Below are positions 49,072-58,077 of a stretch of 64,000 bases of DNA, one piece after another (position 1 is the stretch's first letter; the number at the start of each line of letters is the position of its first letter). Source of the DNA: Acetobacter lovaniensis (GTDB lineage Bacteria; Pseudomonadota; Alphaproteobacteria; Acetobacterales; Acetobacteraceae); the NCBI RefSeq assembly GCF_014207635.1, contig NZ_JACHIE010000005.1, forward strand, positions 124,001 to 188,000. Direction: 5' to 3'. Under the pieces are notes generated by a model. It did no database searches, was not told where the DNA came from, and saw only the letters and a program-made list of their open reading frames with translations. Both the position numbers and the translations under genes were made by a program.

Positions 49072-49169
49072 CCTATCTGATTTCCATCGGGTGTGGCGTA
49101 GCCGGTCTCGTGGTCGGTTTCTTCGCGGGCGTTTACTGGCTTGCTCTGTACAGCCGGACCATAGGATGA
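49068..49169 (+). CDS. 33-residue membrane peptide
   Basis: MTYLISIGCGVAGLVVGFFA then GVYWLALYSRTIG: one transmembrane helix with Gly-x3-Gly spacing. Chained to both neighbours by ATGA overlaps. Confidence 0.5.
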   Translation: MTYLISIGCGVAGLVVGFFAGVYWLALYSRTIG

Positions 49170-49312
49170 CGGCCGACTTTGAGTGTGGCGCCATTGCCGG
49201 GGGCGCATTTGTTGGCCTCGGCACTCTCCTGCTGGCGCTCATATGGCGCTGGCGGGCAAGCGCTGGCAGCTTCTGGAGCCAGCTTACGAAGGGGCAGGAC
49301 GATGCGGATTAA
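49166..49312 (+). CDS. 48-residue membrane peptide (holin/spanin-like)
   Basis: MTADFECGAIAGGAFVGLGT then LLLALIWRWRASAGSFWSQL and an acidic tail: one transmembrane helix. It overlaps the start of the following lipoprotein by 11 bases in a different frame, the way Rz/Rz1 spanin genes overlap. Spanin function is an inference. Confidence 0.5.
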   Translation: MTADFECGAIAGGAFVGLGTLLLALIWRWRASAGSFWSQLTKGQDDAD

Positions 49313-49697
49313 AGCGTTGGCCTGCCTTCTGGCTCTCTCTGCCTGCTCCACCGTTCCCATGCGGGCAAAGCATGACCTAATCGGCATGCCCCGCTCGGAC
49401 CTTATCGCCTGCGCTGGCGTGCCGGATAACGCGACCACCCTGCCCGATGGTGAGGTGCTGCAATGGCGGCAGGACCAGCAGGTGCAAGGGCCGTTTACGA
49501 TCAAGGGGCCGCTCTCGCTGGAGCTGGACCTGTCCGGTCATGGCACATGCCACTTTGTCGCCCGTTTGCGACAGGGGCGTGTAGCGCAGGTGGAATATAC
49601 CGGGCCGAGCGGTACGTTGCTCGGCCCGTACTCGGCTTGTCGGCCTTTGGTGTTGGCTTGTGAGCGACAAGCTCGCTTGGCGTTAAAAAGTGAGTGA
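49302..49697 (+). CDS. Phage-borne lipoprotein
   Basis: 131 residues: MRIKALACLLALSACSTVPM gives a short signal peptide with lipobox LSAC. The mature part reads LIGMPRSDLIACAGVPDNAT, then WRQDQQVQGPFTIKGPLSLE, a small beta-rich domain similar to SmpA/OmlA-type lipoproteins. A cell-envelope protein, last gene of the prophage. Could be the outer-membrane spanin or a surface conversion protein. Confidence 0.7.
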   Translation: MRIKALACLLALSACSTVPMRAKHDLIGMPRSDLIACAGVPDNATTLPDGEVLQWRQDQQVQGPFTIKGPLSLELDLSGHGTCHFVARLRQGRVAQVEYTGPSGTLLGPYSACRPLVLACERQARLALKSE

Positions 49698-49700
49698 CAA

Positions 49701-49730
49701 GACCATTTCCCTGACGCCGGGAAAATGGTC
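49701..49730 (+). terminator. Long inverted repeat after the last prophage gene
   Basis: GACCATTTCCC...GGGAAAATGGTC, an 11-bp stem with one extra A, loop TGACGCC. No clear U-run. Likely the 3' end of the late transcript. Confidence 0.5.
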
Positions 49731-50016
49731 TGACCAACGGCGCTCACAGGCAGCGGAGAGCCGTTGGCTGTGGCGCTATGGCATGGGATTGCGGCGGAAG
49801 TGAGGGATGGGAACTATTGAGCATCCCCCAATGGTTGACGGGCTTCCACCGTCTGCTGGGGTTCTGCCCTATCTGTACCGCATGCAGGTTGCCAGCTACC
49901 CACGGCAGCGTATCTACTGGCATTCTGGTTGCAGGGGCAGGATCTGGCCGATACCAACATTCGATAGAGGTTTCTATTTGATCCTTTCCATATCTCCTCA
50001 ATTCTCTGCTTTCCAT

Positions 50017-50590
50017 TGAGGGAAGATCAACTTGAACCACAATGCCCTTCAAAGACTCATCTGGAAATGGGAAACGCTGCAAACTCGGCGGATCATGACC
50101 AGAAATGATTCTAGAGACGCCCCCCATTAGCCAACCGCATAAGTGTGTCGAAGCCGAAGATTACTTCACGCGGATCAGCAAACGCGCTGATCGGCGGGTA
50201 GTCGAAAAAATTTCTTTCATAGTGATATGTATCATTCGATAGAACGACCCAACCTCGGTCAGTTTTCAGGCTTACTATTACTGACCGGGCGTCTGACCGC
50301 CCCCATGATGCATGTTCGATGCGAGGAGCCCGCTCCGTAAATCCATTAAGGATATTTCCCCGCCCGGCAAAAATAAGGCCCACAACAGCGTGGACGTCAC
50401 ATTCCTCCCTCCAACCACTCACCTGTGGGATGGGGTTTGACAACATCGAACTGGTCAGGAACTCGATTTCGCGCCGCAAGATATGTATCTAAACGGAATC
50501 GAAACAACACATATTGCCGCGTGATCGTAATGCAGGTGATTCAGAATAATGTTATGAATCTATACAATATCGAAACCGCACATGGAAAGC
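50017..50590 (-). pseudogene. Decayed metallo-beta-lactamase-fold hydrolase (AHL lactonase-like)
   Basis: Pieces of one protein are spread over different frames. ILNHLHYDHAAICVV (the HxHxDH metal motif, 50521-50538) has a stop codon just upstream (50560-50562). The next frame holds REIEFLTSSMLSNP, RGWVVLSNDTYHYERN (the aspartate metal ligand region) and PREVIFGFDTLMRLANGG. A third frame, reached near 50115-50127, holds VSRIISGHDPPSLQRFPFPD (the last histidine, GHDP) and LKGIVVQVD. Order and motifs match N-acyl homoserine lactonase-type proteins, which cleave quorum-sensing lactones. At least two frame breaks and a stop make it non-functional. Confidence 0.7.
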
Positions 50591-50797
50591 TTTTCGACTG
50601 GGCATAACCGAAATATCCCTCATCTCTGATTTTTTCTCACAATTCCGTTCTTACCAATATTACCCGTGCATCACTCACAATCATCGATGCACAATAAATA
50701 GAATTTAATACCTTATCCAGAGGCGAGCGGTGAGACAATCGACGCAGGACTTCAGAAAATGCAATATATTTCCATAATTCCTTGCGTCATCTGGCTT

Positions 50798-51088
50798 TTA
50801 TTCCCGGCCCCGTCGCTCATCAAACATCGACCATGGTGTTCGAGCCGTGGCAGTTTTAACTACCACACATGCTTTATCGATTTTCTCGAATGGCGCGTTC
50901 ACCGTAGGAATTGGCACCCAACCGAGCAAACCTTCATTATAGATATTGTGCGGGGAAAAATCCCAGGGTGCGGAACGATACCGCCCCGAGTAACGCCCGA
51001 CAAGGCGAGCCCTTGTCTTCATCCCATCGTTCATAACGACCAGTCCCAGAAAATAGCTTCCATCTCGCGGCGCTGTTTCCGGCCGCAT
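50798..51088 (-). CDS. DUF551-like remnant protein
   Basis: About 96 residues from the ATG at 51088: MRPETAPRDGSYFLGLVVMN then a middle with ARLVGRYSGRYRSAPWDFSP and EGLLGWVPIPTVNAPFEKID. The paired motifs (ETAPRDG and GWVPIP) are those of the DUF551-type protein at 8,624-9,160, so this is probably a phage-derived gene left outside the main prophage. Base composition is lower in GC than the prophage. Function unknown. Confidence 0.5.
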   Translation of the reverse strand: MRPETAPRDGSYFLGLVVMNDGMKTRARLVGRYSGRYRSAPWDFSPHNIYNEGLLGWVPIPTVNAPFEKIDKACVVVKTATARTPWSMFDERRGRE

Positions 51089-51233
51089 CCATCGTGAATG
51101 GGTGACGCTGCCCTGCGAACTCGGGAGGGATAAGAAAATGGAAGACATATCTAATAGCACCTTCGTCACACATGAAGTTATATCCGCCAATTCTCTATTT
51201 CTATTTTTAAACCATCACGAAAACTCCCAAGAT

Positions 51234-51446
51234 CTATCTACCGCCATATTCAACAAAGAAGTAGATATAAACAGCAACCAGACTCACCAAAGAAATGATC
51301 TGAGCAATAAATTTGGCTGACACTCCCATCCCCTCTTTTTGACAGGCATATTTTTCTTTCGGATATTCAGAATTAATATCACCATCCATAGTGAGAACGC
51401 CTCCTGACATGACGTACGATTCAAGAAACAGTGGAAATTTTTTCAA
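51234..51446 (-). CDS. Small membrane protein, AT-rich
   Basis: 70 residues (an internal ATG would give 58): polar half with INSEYPKEKYACQKEGMGVS and a C-terminal hydrophobic helix (FIAQIISLVSLVAVYIYFFV). Clearly lower GC than both flanking regions. No family recognised; may be expressed, may be remnant. Confidence 0.35.
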   Translation of the reverse strand: MKKFPLFLESYVMSGGVLTMDGDINSEYPKEKYACQKEGMGVSAKFIAQIISLVSLVAVYIYFFVEYGGR

Positions 51447-51918
51447 TTTGAGGACTTGAATGCATTTTCTCGTCCGCGTTAGATTGCATATCCAATTTTA
51501 TAGATTACGTTTATATTTCCAGAACCTGACAACAGCCTGAATACCAGCGTTGGGGACGCGTGTTTTTAAACACAAGCACGTTACTATATCAGATAGGGAC
51601 AGGTCAGATTCTGATGTCGACAGCCAGTGTTTGCGAGCGCCCAATGAACTTGACGCCGTATTACAAAAGCACTATCGCCCGCTTCATAAGCCAACGGACT
51701 GACATGAATCCTCGATCTAGAAACACAAATGGCAGATGGGCAGAGGCGGCCGACTACACCTCCGCCAATCGTCTTGAGGCCTGGAAAACCATTCACCGGT
51801 AAAGATCGCCCATCAACGGACGGTTTCTCGATGTCTGGTTCTTCGGGCACGCCTATGCAACCCGGAGAAGCCCCATGTTTCACGTAATGCATACACACGC
51901 TGGCCCGTCCGGCACACC
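51447..51918. other. 472-bp stretch without a supported gene
   Basis: Short open frames exist on both strands (for example 51,584-51,898 minus) but none has a motif or good start. It separates prophage debris from the high-GC island and probably contains the mgtC promoter and 5' leader. I saw no M-box-like structure. Confidence 0.4.
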
Positions 51919-52620
51919 ATGACCGCCGAGCACGGCTTCTGGGACACCGCGCTCGCGCTATCGGTTTCCTTTGTGCTCGGGGCCATCATTGGCCTGGAGC
52001 GCCAGTATCGCCAACGGACAGCCGGCTTGCGGACGAACGTACTCGTGGCCGTCGGGGCCGCCGCGTTCGTCGATCTCGGCATACGCATGGGTGGTGCCGA
52101 TGGATCGGTCCGAGTCATCGCCTATGTCGTGTCAGGCATCGGCTTCCTGGGGGCTGGCGTCATCATGAAGGATGGCGGCCAGGTCCGGGGCCTGAACACC
52201 GCGGCGACACTCTGGTCAACGGCAGCTGTCGGCGCATTCTCCGGCTCGGGTCTGCCGGGCGAGGCGGCACTGGTCGCTCTGTTTATTCTCGCAGGCAACA
52301 CCCTGTTGCGTCCGCTCGTTGCATTCGTTGATCGCCGCCCGCTGAGACCTGATACGACGGAAGCCTTGTATCGGATGCATGTGGTCTGCCGCCCGGAACA
52401 TGTGTCCGCAGCACGCGACCTCCTGGCCGATGAACTGGAGCATCATCATTACCCCATACAGGACATCGAAACCTTGTCCGAGGGGGATGATTATGTCGAA
52501 CTGGCGGCACTGCTCGTGCCCACATCCGCCGACCTGAAAGAACTGGATACCGTGAGCGAGCACATTGCCCAAAGTCCCGACGTCATTAGCGCCACATGGA
52601 GTGTCAGCACGACCAACTGA
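51919..52620 (+). CDS. MgtC/SapB family membrane protein
   Basis: 233 residues. Four to five N-terminal membrane helices carry LSVSFVLGAIIGLERQYRQR, TAGLRTNVLVAVGAAAFVDL, SGIGFLGAGVIMKDGGQVRG and LNTAATLWSTAAVGAFSGSG, the MgtC hallmark. A soluble ACT-like C-terminal domain (EALYRMHVVCRPEHVSAARD) follows. Family members help growth at low magnesium and inhibit the F-type ATP synthase in pathogens. Here it is probably part of an acquired stress or metal-handling set. Ordinary length, intact. Confidence 0.93.
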   Translation: MTAEHGFWDTALALSVSFVLGAIIGLERQYRQRTAGLRTNVLVAVGAAAFVDLGIRMGGADGSVRVIAYVVSGIGFLGAGVIMKDGGQVRGLNTAATLWSTAAVGAFSGSGLPGEAALVALFILAGNTLLRPLVAFVDRRPLRPDTTEALYRMHVVCRPEHVSAARDLLADELEHHHYPIQDIETLSEGDDYVELAALLVPTSADLKELDTVSEHIAQSPDVISATWSVSTTN

Positions 52621-52883
52621 GGCACTCCGCATGCAGACAGTTATTCGTTACGGCGGGCGGAGCAGCCAGGCCCCATTCGTTCATTTTACGAGAGGATACA
52701 GAATTGCCGCCTGATCTCACACCCTGAGTGACAATCGGGAAATTTGGTAATCGTTCAGGATGAGGTCAGGTTTCTCGTATAACATGACAATTGGAACATG
52801 TGTTCCGAGCAGCTTCGTGTAACGAGAGTGTTAGATTTGCGATCGATTGTCTGCCACACTCGGCTTATCCAAGGAGAATCCAA

Positions 52884-53099
52884 ATGATGTCACGGTTCCT
52901 CATAGGAACTCTGGTTATGACCTTGACCTTTGCGTCCATTGTTCCGGCCGCGATGGCTCAGAGCGGTCCGACACCAACCGCAACGGCCGATATTCCTTCT
53001 AGTGCCGGCAAGCCGGCCGATGCCCCGAAGGAAAAGGCGCACAAGGCGAAAAAGGGTCATAATAAGAAGGTTAAGGCGTCGCCTACCGACAAGCCCTGA
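52884..53099 (+). CDS. Small lysine-rich secreted protein
   Basis: 71 residues from the second-codon-doublet ATG at 52884 with AAGGAG eight bases upstream. The signal peptide SRFLIGTLVMTLTFASIVPA ends AMAQ, and the mature 47-residue tail is rich in Lys, Pro and Ala (EKAHKAKKGHNKKVKASPTD). Such short lysine/histidine tails occur in periplasmic acid- or metal-response proteins; no function assigned. Confidence 0.6.
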   Translation: MMSRFLIGTLVMTLTFASIVPAAMAQSGPTPTATADIPSSAGKPADAPKEKAHKAKKGHNKKVKASPTDKP

Positions 53100-53524
53100 G
53101 AAACGGTGGAACGCTCTTAATTGGTAATCATGCCCCGATTTCCTGATGTCGCATGTTATGTTTACATGACCCAGAAGATGAAGGAAATTGCGGGCATGAT
53201 ACATAATTCTTCGAACAGGATTGGTTATTTAAAATATTCCAGCGTATATTTTTAGTCGACAGATTAATAAATTGGTTCTATTTTCGATTGATTCCGCAGA
53301 ATATCTGCTTGCTATATTTGGCCGACATTTAGAACTTTCTATTAACTGAAGCCACATTCGGCGTCGAATTAATGATGACCTTACCACCATAAACGAAACC
53401 GCACCCGCAACGCCTGCATCAATTCGTTAGCGCATCTGCTGGCGATCATGATCGGGGTAGCGGTGAATGCGGCTCGCCGGGCGGAGGTATCGACGATAGC
53501 CGCCGCCTTGATCGACCACCGCCG
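53100..53524. other. 425-bp interval without a gene
   Basis: AT-rich until about 53,380, then GC-rich up to the end of the NodT-type gene. No frame with start, motif or coding composition. The GC-rich end may be a remnant of a gene that once followed the efflux operon. Confidence 0.4.
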
Positions 53525-54982
53525 TCAGGGGGTGGCTGGCTTTCTGTTCCACCATCCCCCACCGAGGGCCTGGAAAAGTCCCACTGTATCGGACAACTGG
53601 GCCGATTGGGCCTGAACCATGGTCATGCGCGCCTGCGTTTCCCCCTGCTCGGCCATCAAGACAAGCAATGTGCTTTCATCCCCATATCGCTGCCCTGTCC
53701 GCGCAAAATTCAGCGCCTGCCGCGCCTGATCCTCAGCCTTCACGCTTGCGACAAGCGTATCCGCGTCGTTGTGGATCGCATGGAGCGCGTCCGAGACATT
53801 CTGCACCGCCAGGACAATGGTGCTGCGATAATCCTCCGCCGCCTTCTGGTATGTCGCACGCGCGCCACGTTCCTGGTGCAGTAGCGTAAAGCCGTCGAAC
53901 AGCGGCTGCGTGATCATGGCCGCCAGGGTCCAGGTACCATAGCCGGGGGTCGCAAACTGGCTGAAGCGGTTGACCGCCAGTCCGGGCGTCGCAACCAGGT
54001 TGAGGTCCGGCAGGCGGGCGGCGACGGCGACCCCGATCTGCGCGCTCGCGGCGTGGACCGTTTCCTCGGCGGCGCGGATATCCGGGCGCTGGTCGATCAA
54101 TTGCAGCGGCAGGGAAACCGGCAGGTCGGTTGGCAGATGGAAGTCGGCCAGGCGGAAATCGGGCACCGACACATCCGGCCCGTCTCCGGCAAGGGCCGCG
54201 ATCAGGTCGTGCTGGACGGCCAGTTGCTGACGCAGGGGCGGCAGCGCCTGTTCCGCCTGGGCCAGCAGCAGGCGCTGCGGTGCCACGTCGCGTTCACCCA
54301 TATCGCCGAAGCGCGCCTGTTGTTCATTAATGGCCAAAATCGCGCGGGCTGAGGCGATGGTCCCTTCCGTCGCCTCGATCTGCCCTCGGATCGCGGCGTA
54401 CTGGATCGCCGCAGCCACCAGGTTGCTGGTCAGCGACAGGTAGGCCGCTTCCAACTGGAAGCGCGCCAGGGCACGTTGCGCGTCGCTGGCCTCGATCTGC
54501 CTGCGGATGCCGCCCCATACATCCGGCATGTAGGAAATATTCAGTTGCAATGTATGCAGGTTATACAGGTAACTGTTGAAGCCCTGAACGCCCATACCCT
54601 GCGAGATCTTGTTACGCGTCGGATTGAAGAATCCGCTGATGTTGGGCCATAGCGCGCCCTTCTGCGCCGCGACGCCCTCCTGTGCCGCCAGAAGGGCCTG
54701 ATGCGCGGAGGCCAGGTTGGGACTATGGGCGATCGCGTGCGTCACCAGCCCGTTCAGCGCCGGACAGTGAAACAATTCCCACCACTGCGCCGGGATATCC
54801 TGTCCCGGCCGGAAGGATTGCATGGCCCCAGCGGTCGGGGCTGGCATCGTGCCATCAGGCGTATAGGCATTGTCCACGGACAATGCCGGGCGATGATAGT
54901 CGGGACCGACGGTACAGCCTGTAAGGGCCGCCAGCACGACCGCCGTCGCGGTGCGGCGCGGGATCGACAGGAACAGCCTCAT
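53525..54982 (-). CDS. Outer-membrane efflux lipoprotein (NodT family)
   Basis: 485 residues. Lipobox in AVVLAALTGCTVGPDYHRPA, the standard TGCxVGPDY start of NodT-type factors. Two repeated helical/strand halves follow: AHQALLAAQEGVAAQKGALW and later RATYQKAAEDYRSTIVLAVQ, typical of TolC-like trimeric channels. It forms the outer-membrane exit duct of the pump encoded upstream. Its start overlaps the RND gene stop by four bases. Confidence 0.92.
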   Translation of the reverse strand: MRLFLSIPRRTATAVVLAALTGCTVGPDYHRPALSVDNAYTPDGTMPAPTAGAMQSFRPGQDIPAQWWELFHCPALNGLVTHAIAHSPNLASAHQALLAAQEGVAAQKGALWPNISGFFNPTRNKISQGMGVQGFNSYLYNLHTLQLNISYMPDVWGGIRRQIEASDAQRALARFQLEAAYLSLTSNLVAAAIQYAAIRGQIEATEGTIASARAILAINEQQARFGDMGERDVAPQRLLLAQAEQALPPLRQQLAVQHDLIAALAGDGPDVSVPDFRLADFHLPTDLPVSLPLQLIDQRPDIRAAEETVHAASAQIGVAVAARLPDLNLVATPGLAVNRFSQFATPGYGTWTLAAMITQPLFDGFTLLHQERGARATYQKAAEDYRSTIVLAVQNVSDALHAIHNDADTLVASVKAEDQARQALNFARTGQRYGDESTLLVLMAEQGETQARMTMVQAQSAQLSDTVGLFQALGGGWWNRKPATP

Positions 54983-57900
54983 GATCCACTTCCCGAACCA
55001 GCCGGGAGCGCCCGGCGTCTCTCCATCCGGGACTCCAGTTCGAAATAATAGGTGGGCAGGATGAACAGGGTCAGGATGGTCGCGATGCCCAGCCCTCCCA
55101 CCACCACAGTGGCCAGCCCGCGCTGGACGTCGGTACCGATCCCCGTCGCCAGCGCTGCGGGCAGCATACCGACGCTGGCCACCGTCGCCGTCATCAGCAC
55201 CGGCCGGAAGCGCTGCCCCGCGCCATCCAGGACGGCCACACGCAGGGGTTCACCCTCGGCCCGGAGCCGATTGAAATTCGACACCATGATGATGCCGTTC
55301 TGGATCGCGACGCCGAACAGGGCGATAAAGCCAACGGCGGTGGCAATGTTCAGGGTCTCGCCCCGCGCATGGAGCGCGATCAGCCCGCCCAGGGTCGCCA
55401 TTGGCACCACGGCCAGGACCAGCGCCGCCTGGCGCAACCGACCGAACTGGCAGAACAGCAGCACGAGCATGACCGCGAACATCACCGCCAGCGCCACGGT
55501 CAGGCGCGCCTGGGCGCGCTGCGCCTGCTCGAACGTTCCGGCCCATTCCAGGCTGTAGGCGGACGGATCGTAATGCACCTGCGCCGCGATGCGGCTTTGG
55601 GCATCGGCCAGATATTGCGACAGCGGCCGCTGTCCGTTATCGAGCCGGATCGTGATCTGACGCTGGTTGCGTTCGTGCGCGATGGTGCCCTCGCCAGTAC
55701 GCACGGACACATGGGCGACGACGCCCAGCGGCACGCGCGCGCCCGACGCGGTGCTCAACGGCAACTGGCGGATGATATCGAGGTTGCTGTTGATCGCACG
55801 CGGGATATGGACGGTCATGTTATAGACCCGGTCGGCGACATAGACCGACGAAACCGGTCCATCTCCGATCATGTTCTGCACCACGGCCAGGATGTCCGCG
55901 CCGGCCAGGCCATAGCGGGCGGCTTCCTTGCGGTCCACCTCCACGTCGAGTTCCGGCGATGGCGGTTCCTGGAAGATCGAGGCTGCGGCAGTGCCCGGAA
56001 CCTGACGCATGATATCAACGACCTGGTTGCCGATCCGGCGCAGTTCGTGAAAATCGTCACCGTAGATGCGCAGGACCAGCGGCGAATGGGCACCGCCGAC
56101 CAGGTCATTCATATTGTCGGCAATCGGCTGGCTGATGCCGAAGCTGATGCCGGGGATCGCGGCCAAACGCGCGCGCAGGCGGACGACGAATTGGGCCTTG
56201 GTCTCGCCATGCGGCCATTGGGCATAAGGACGCAGGCCAACCGGCACCTCGATGTGGGAAGGGGTCCAGGGATCGGTTCCGGAATCACTGCGGCCAAGCT
56301 GGGTGACGGCAAAGCTGGTTTCGGGGAACGAGCGGATCGCGGCGCGGATCTCGTCCGCCATCGCGCCCGCGCGCTCAAGCGACAGGCCCGAGGGCAACTG
56401 CACCTGAATCCATAGCGCGCCCTCATCGAGATCGGGCAGGAACTCCCGCCCCGCCGAGGCCCCGAGCCAGATCGTCAGGCCGAACGCGATGAGTCCGCCG
56501 GCATACGCCATCAGCGGTCGGTCCAGGCTGTATGCCAGCAGCCGGTGATAGGCATGATGCAACCATTCCAGCGGACGGTTGCGGAACAGGCGGTGCGGCT
56601 TGCGCAGCGCCAGAAACGCCAGCGAGGGCGTCAACGTCATCGCGCAGAGCAGCGCCCCCAGCAGTGCGAAACTGACGGTGAAGGCCATGGGGCGGAACAG
56701 CTTGCCCGACGCGCCATCGAAGGCGAACAGGGGGCCGTAGGCGATGATGATGATCAGCGTGGCAAAGAAGATCGCCCGCGCCAGGGTGTCCATGATTTCC
56801 AGGACATCGCCCGGAGCCAGGACCCTGTCCGGATGTTCCTCGCGCAGGCGCAGCACGGCTTCGACCACCACGATCGCACCGTCCACGATCACGCCGAAAT
56901 CGATCGCGCCCAGCGAAAACAGGTTGGCAGGCATATGCAGCGCCGTCATCAGCACGAACAGCGTCGCCAGCGACAGCGGGATGGTGACGGCGGCGACAAT
57001 CGCGCTGCGCGGGCTCCCCAGGAACAGTACCAGAACGACGAAGACCAGCCCCATGCCTTCCAGCACCGTATGGGCGACCTTGTCGGTGGTGGCATGGACC
57101 AGATTGTCGCGGTCGATATAGGGCACGATCCGCGCCCCCTGCCGCGCGAGCCGCTGATTGAGCCGATCGACCCGCGTGTGGACTGCCGCCAGCACCTGCG
57201 ACGGGTTCTGTCCGGTCAGGGTCGCGACGATGCCTTCCAGCGTGTCTGAATTGCCGTCCATGCCCAGAATGCCCTGGCGAACCTGATGCCCGAACTGCAT
57301 CTGGCCCAGATCGCGGATGGAAACCGGGCTGCCATTATGCTGCGTCACGCCGATATCGCCCATGTCGTCCAGGGTGTGGACCATGTCGATACCGCGCACG
57401 ATATAGGACTGATCGCCCCGTGTGACGCGGTCGCCGCCGACATTGACATTGTTGTTCTTCAGGGCGTTCAGGACATCGTTGATCCCGATATTGTACCGGT
57501 TCAGCGCGTCGGGATCGAGCAGGAGCTGATATTCCTTGGTAAAGCCGCCGAAATTGCTGACCGAGGCCACACCGGGGATCTGCATCAACGCCGGAATGAC
57601 GACCCAGTTCTGGATATCGGACAACTGCATCAGGTTCAGGCTGTCCGATTGCAGCGTGTAGCGATAGATCTCGCCGGCCGGCCCCGTGACCGGGCCGAGC
57701 ATCGGCGTCACCCCTGTCGGCAGGTTAGTCTGCGCGATTTGCTCGGTCACGCGCTGCCGCGCGAAATAGACGTCCGTCCCATCACGGAAGATCAGCGTAA
57801 TCAGGGACAGGCCGAACGTGCTGCTGGAGCGGCTATCCATCAGGCCGGGCACGGTCGCCAATTGGCGTTCCAACGGTGTCGTAATCTGTTGCTCGACCTC

Positions 57901-58077
57901 GGCCGCCGCCAGACCGGACACCTGGGTCGTGACCACGACAGTGATCGCACCAAGGTCTGGATATGCCTCGACGGCGATGTCTCGCCAAGCCAGCGCGCCA
58001 AAACATGCAAGGATAGCCATGACAGCAAAGACGATACGTCTTTGCCGCAGGCAGAGCGCGATCAGCCGGTCAATCAT
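54979..58077 (-). CDS. RND efflux transporter, heavy-metal type (CusA/CzcA family)
   Basis: 1,032 residues, correct for HME-RND pumps. N-terminal CLRQRRIVFAVMAILACFGA, then DIAVEAYPDLGAITVVVTTQ. The proton-relay helix reads GAIDFGVIVDGAIVVVEAVL with the expected Asp-Asp-Glu, and the later FDGASGKLFRPMAFTVSFAL is typical. Twelve hydrophobic segments in two halves with two large periplasmic loops. It exports cations, or possibly organic compounds, using the proton gradient; the metal is not determinable here. Middle gene of the three-gene pump operon. Confidence 0.93.
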   Translation of the reverse strand: MIDRLIALCLRQRRIVFAVMAILACFGALAWRDIAVEAYPDLGAITVVVTTQVSGLAAAEVEQQITTPLERQLATVPGLMDSRSSSTFGLSLITLIFRDGTDVYFARQRVTEQIAQTNLPTGVTPMLGPVTGPAGEIYRYTLQSDSLNLMQLSDIQNWVVIPALMQIPGVASVSNFGGFTKEYQLLLDPDALNRYNIGINDVLNALKNNNVNVGGDRVTRGDQSYIVRGIDMVHTLDDMGDIGVTQHNGSPVSIRDLGQMQFGHQVRQGILGMDGNSDTLEGIVATLTGQNPSQVLAAVHTRVDRLNQRLARQGARIVPYIDRDNLVHATTDKVAHTVLEGMGLVFVVLVLFLGSPRSAIVAAVTIPLSLATLFVLMTALHMPANLFSLGAIDFGVIVDGAIVVVEAVLRLREEHPDRVLAPGDVLEIMDTLARAIFFATLIIIIAYGPLFAFDGASGKLFRPMAFTVSFALLGALLCAMTLTPSLAFLALRKPHRLFRNRPLEWLHHAYHRLLAYSLDRPLMAYAGGLIAFGLTIWLGASAGREFLPDLDEGALWIQVQLPSGLSLERAGAMADEIRAAIRSFPETSFAVTQLGRSDSGTDPWTPSHIEVPVGLRPYAQWPHGETKAQFVVRLRARLAAIPGISFGISQPIADNMNDLVGGAHSPLVLRIYGDDFHELRRIGNQVVDIMRQVPGTAAASIFQEPPSPELDVEVDRKEAARYGLAGADILAVVQNMIGDGPVSSVYVADRVYNMTVHIPRAINSNLDIIRQLPLSTASGARVPLGVVAHVSVRTGEGTIAHERNQRQITIRLDNGQRPLSQYLADAQSRIAAQVHYDPSAYSLEWAGTFEQAQRAQARLTVALAVMFAVMLVLLFCQFGRLRQAALVLAVVPMATLGGLIALHARGETLNIATAVGFIALFGVAIQNGIIMVSNFNRLRAEGEPLRVAVLDGAGQRFRPVLMTATVASVGMLPAALATGIGTDVQRGLATVVVGGLGIATILTLFILPTYYFELESRMERRRALPAGSGSGS

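Noticed and set aside
49734..49767. Short inverted arms CCAACGGC/GCCGTTGG as an attachment site
   Set aside because: Eight-base arms at the prophage end, but no similarity to the tRNA-Ser 3' end, so not an attR.
51780..51918. Magnesium riboswitch (M-box) in the mgtC leader
   Set aside because: I looked for the conserved M-box sequence blocks and saw none; the leader is short.
55369..56415. 348-residue plus-strand frame
   Set aside because: Antisense to the RND pump gene, with His/Gln/Arg-rich shadow composition.
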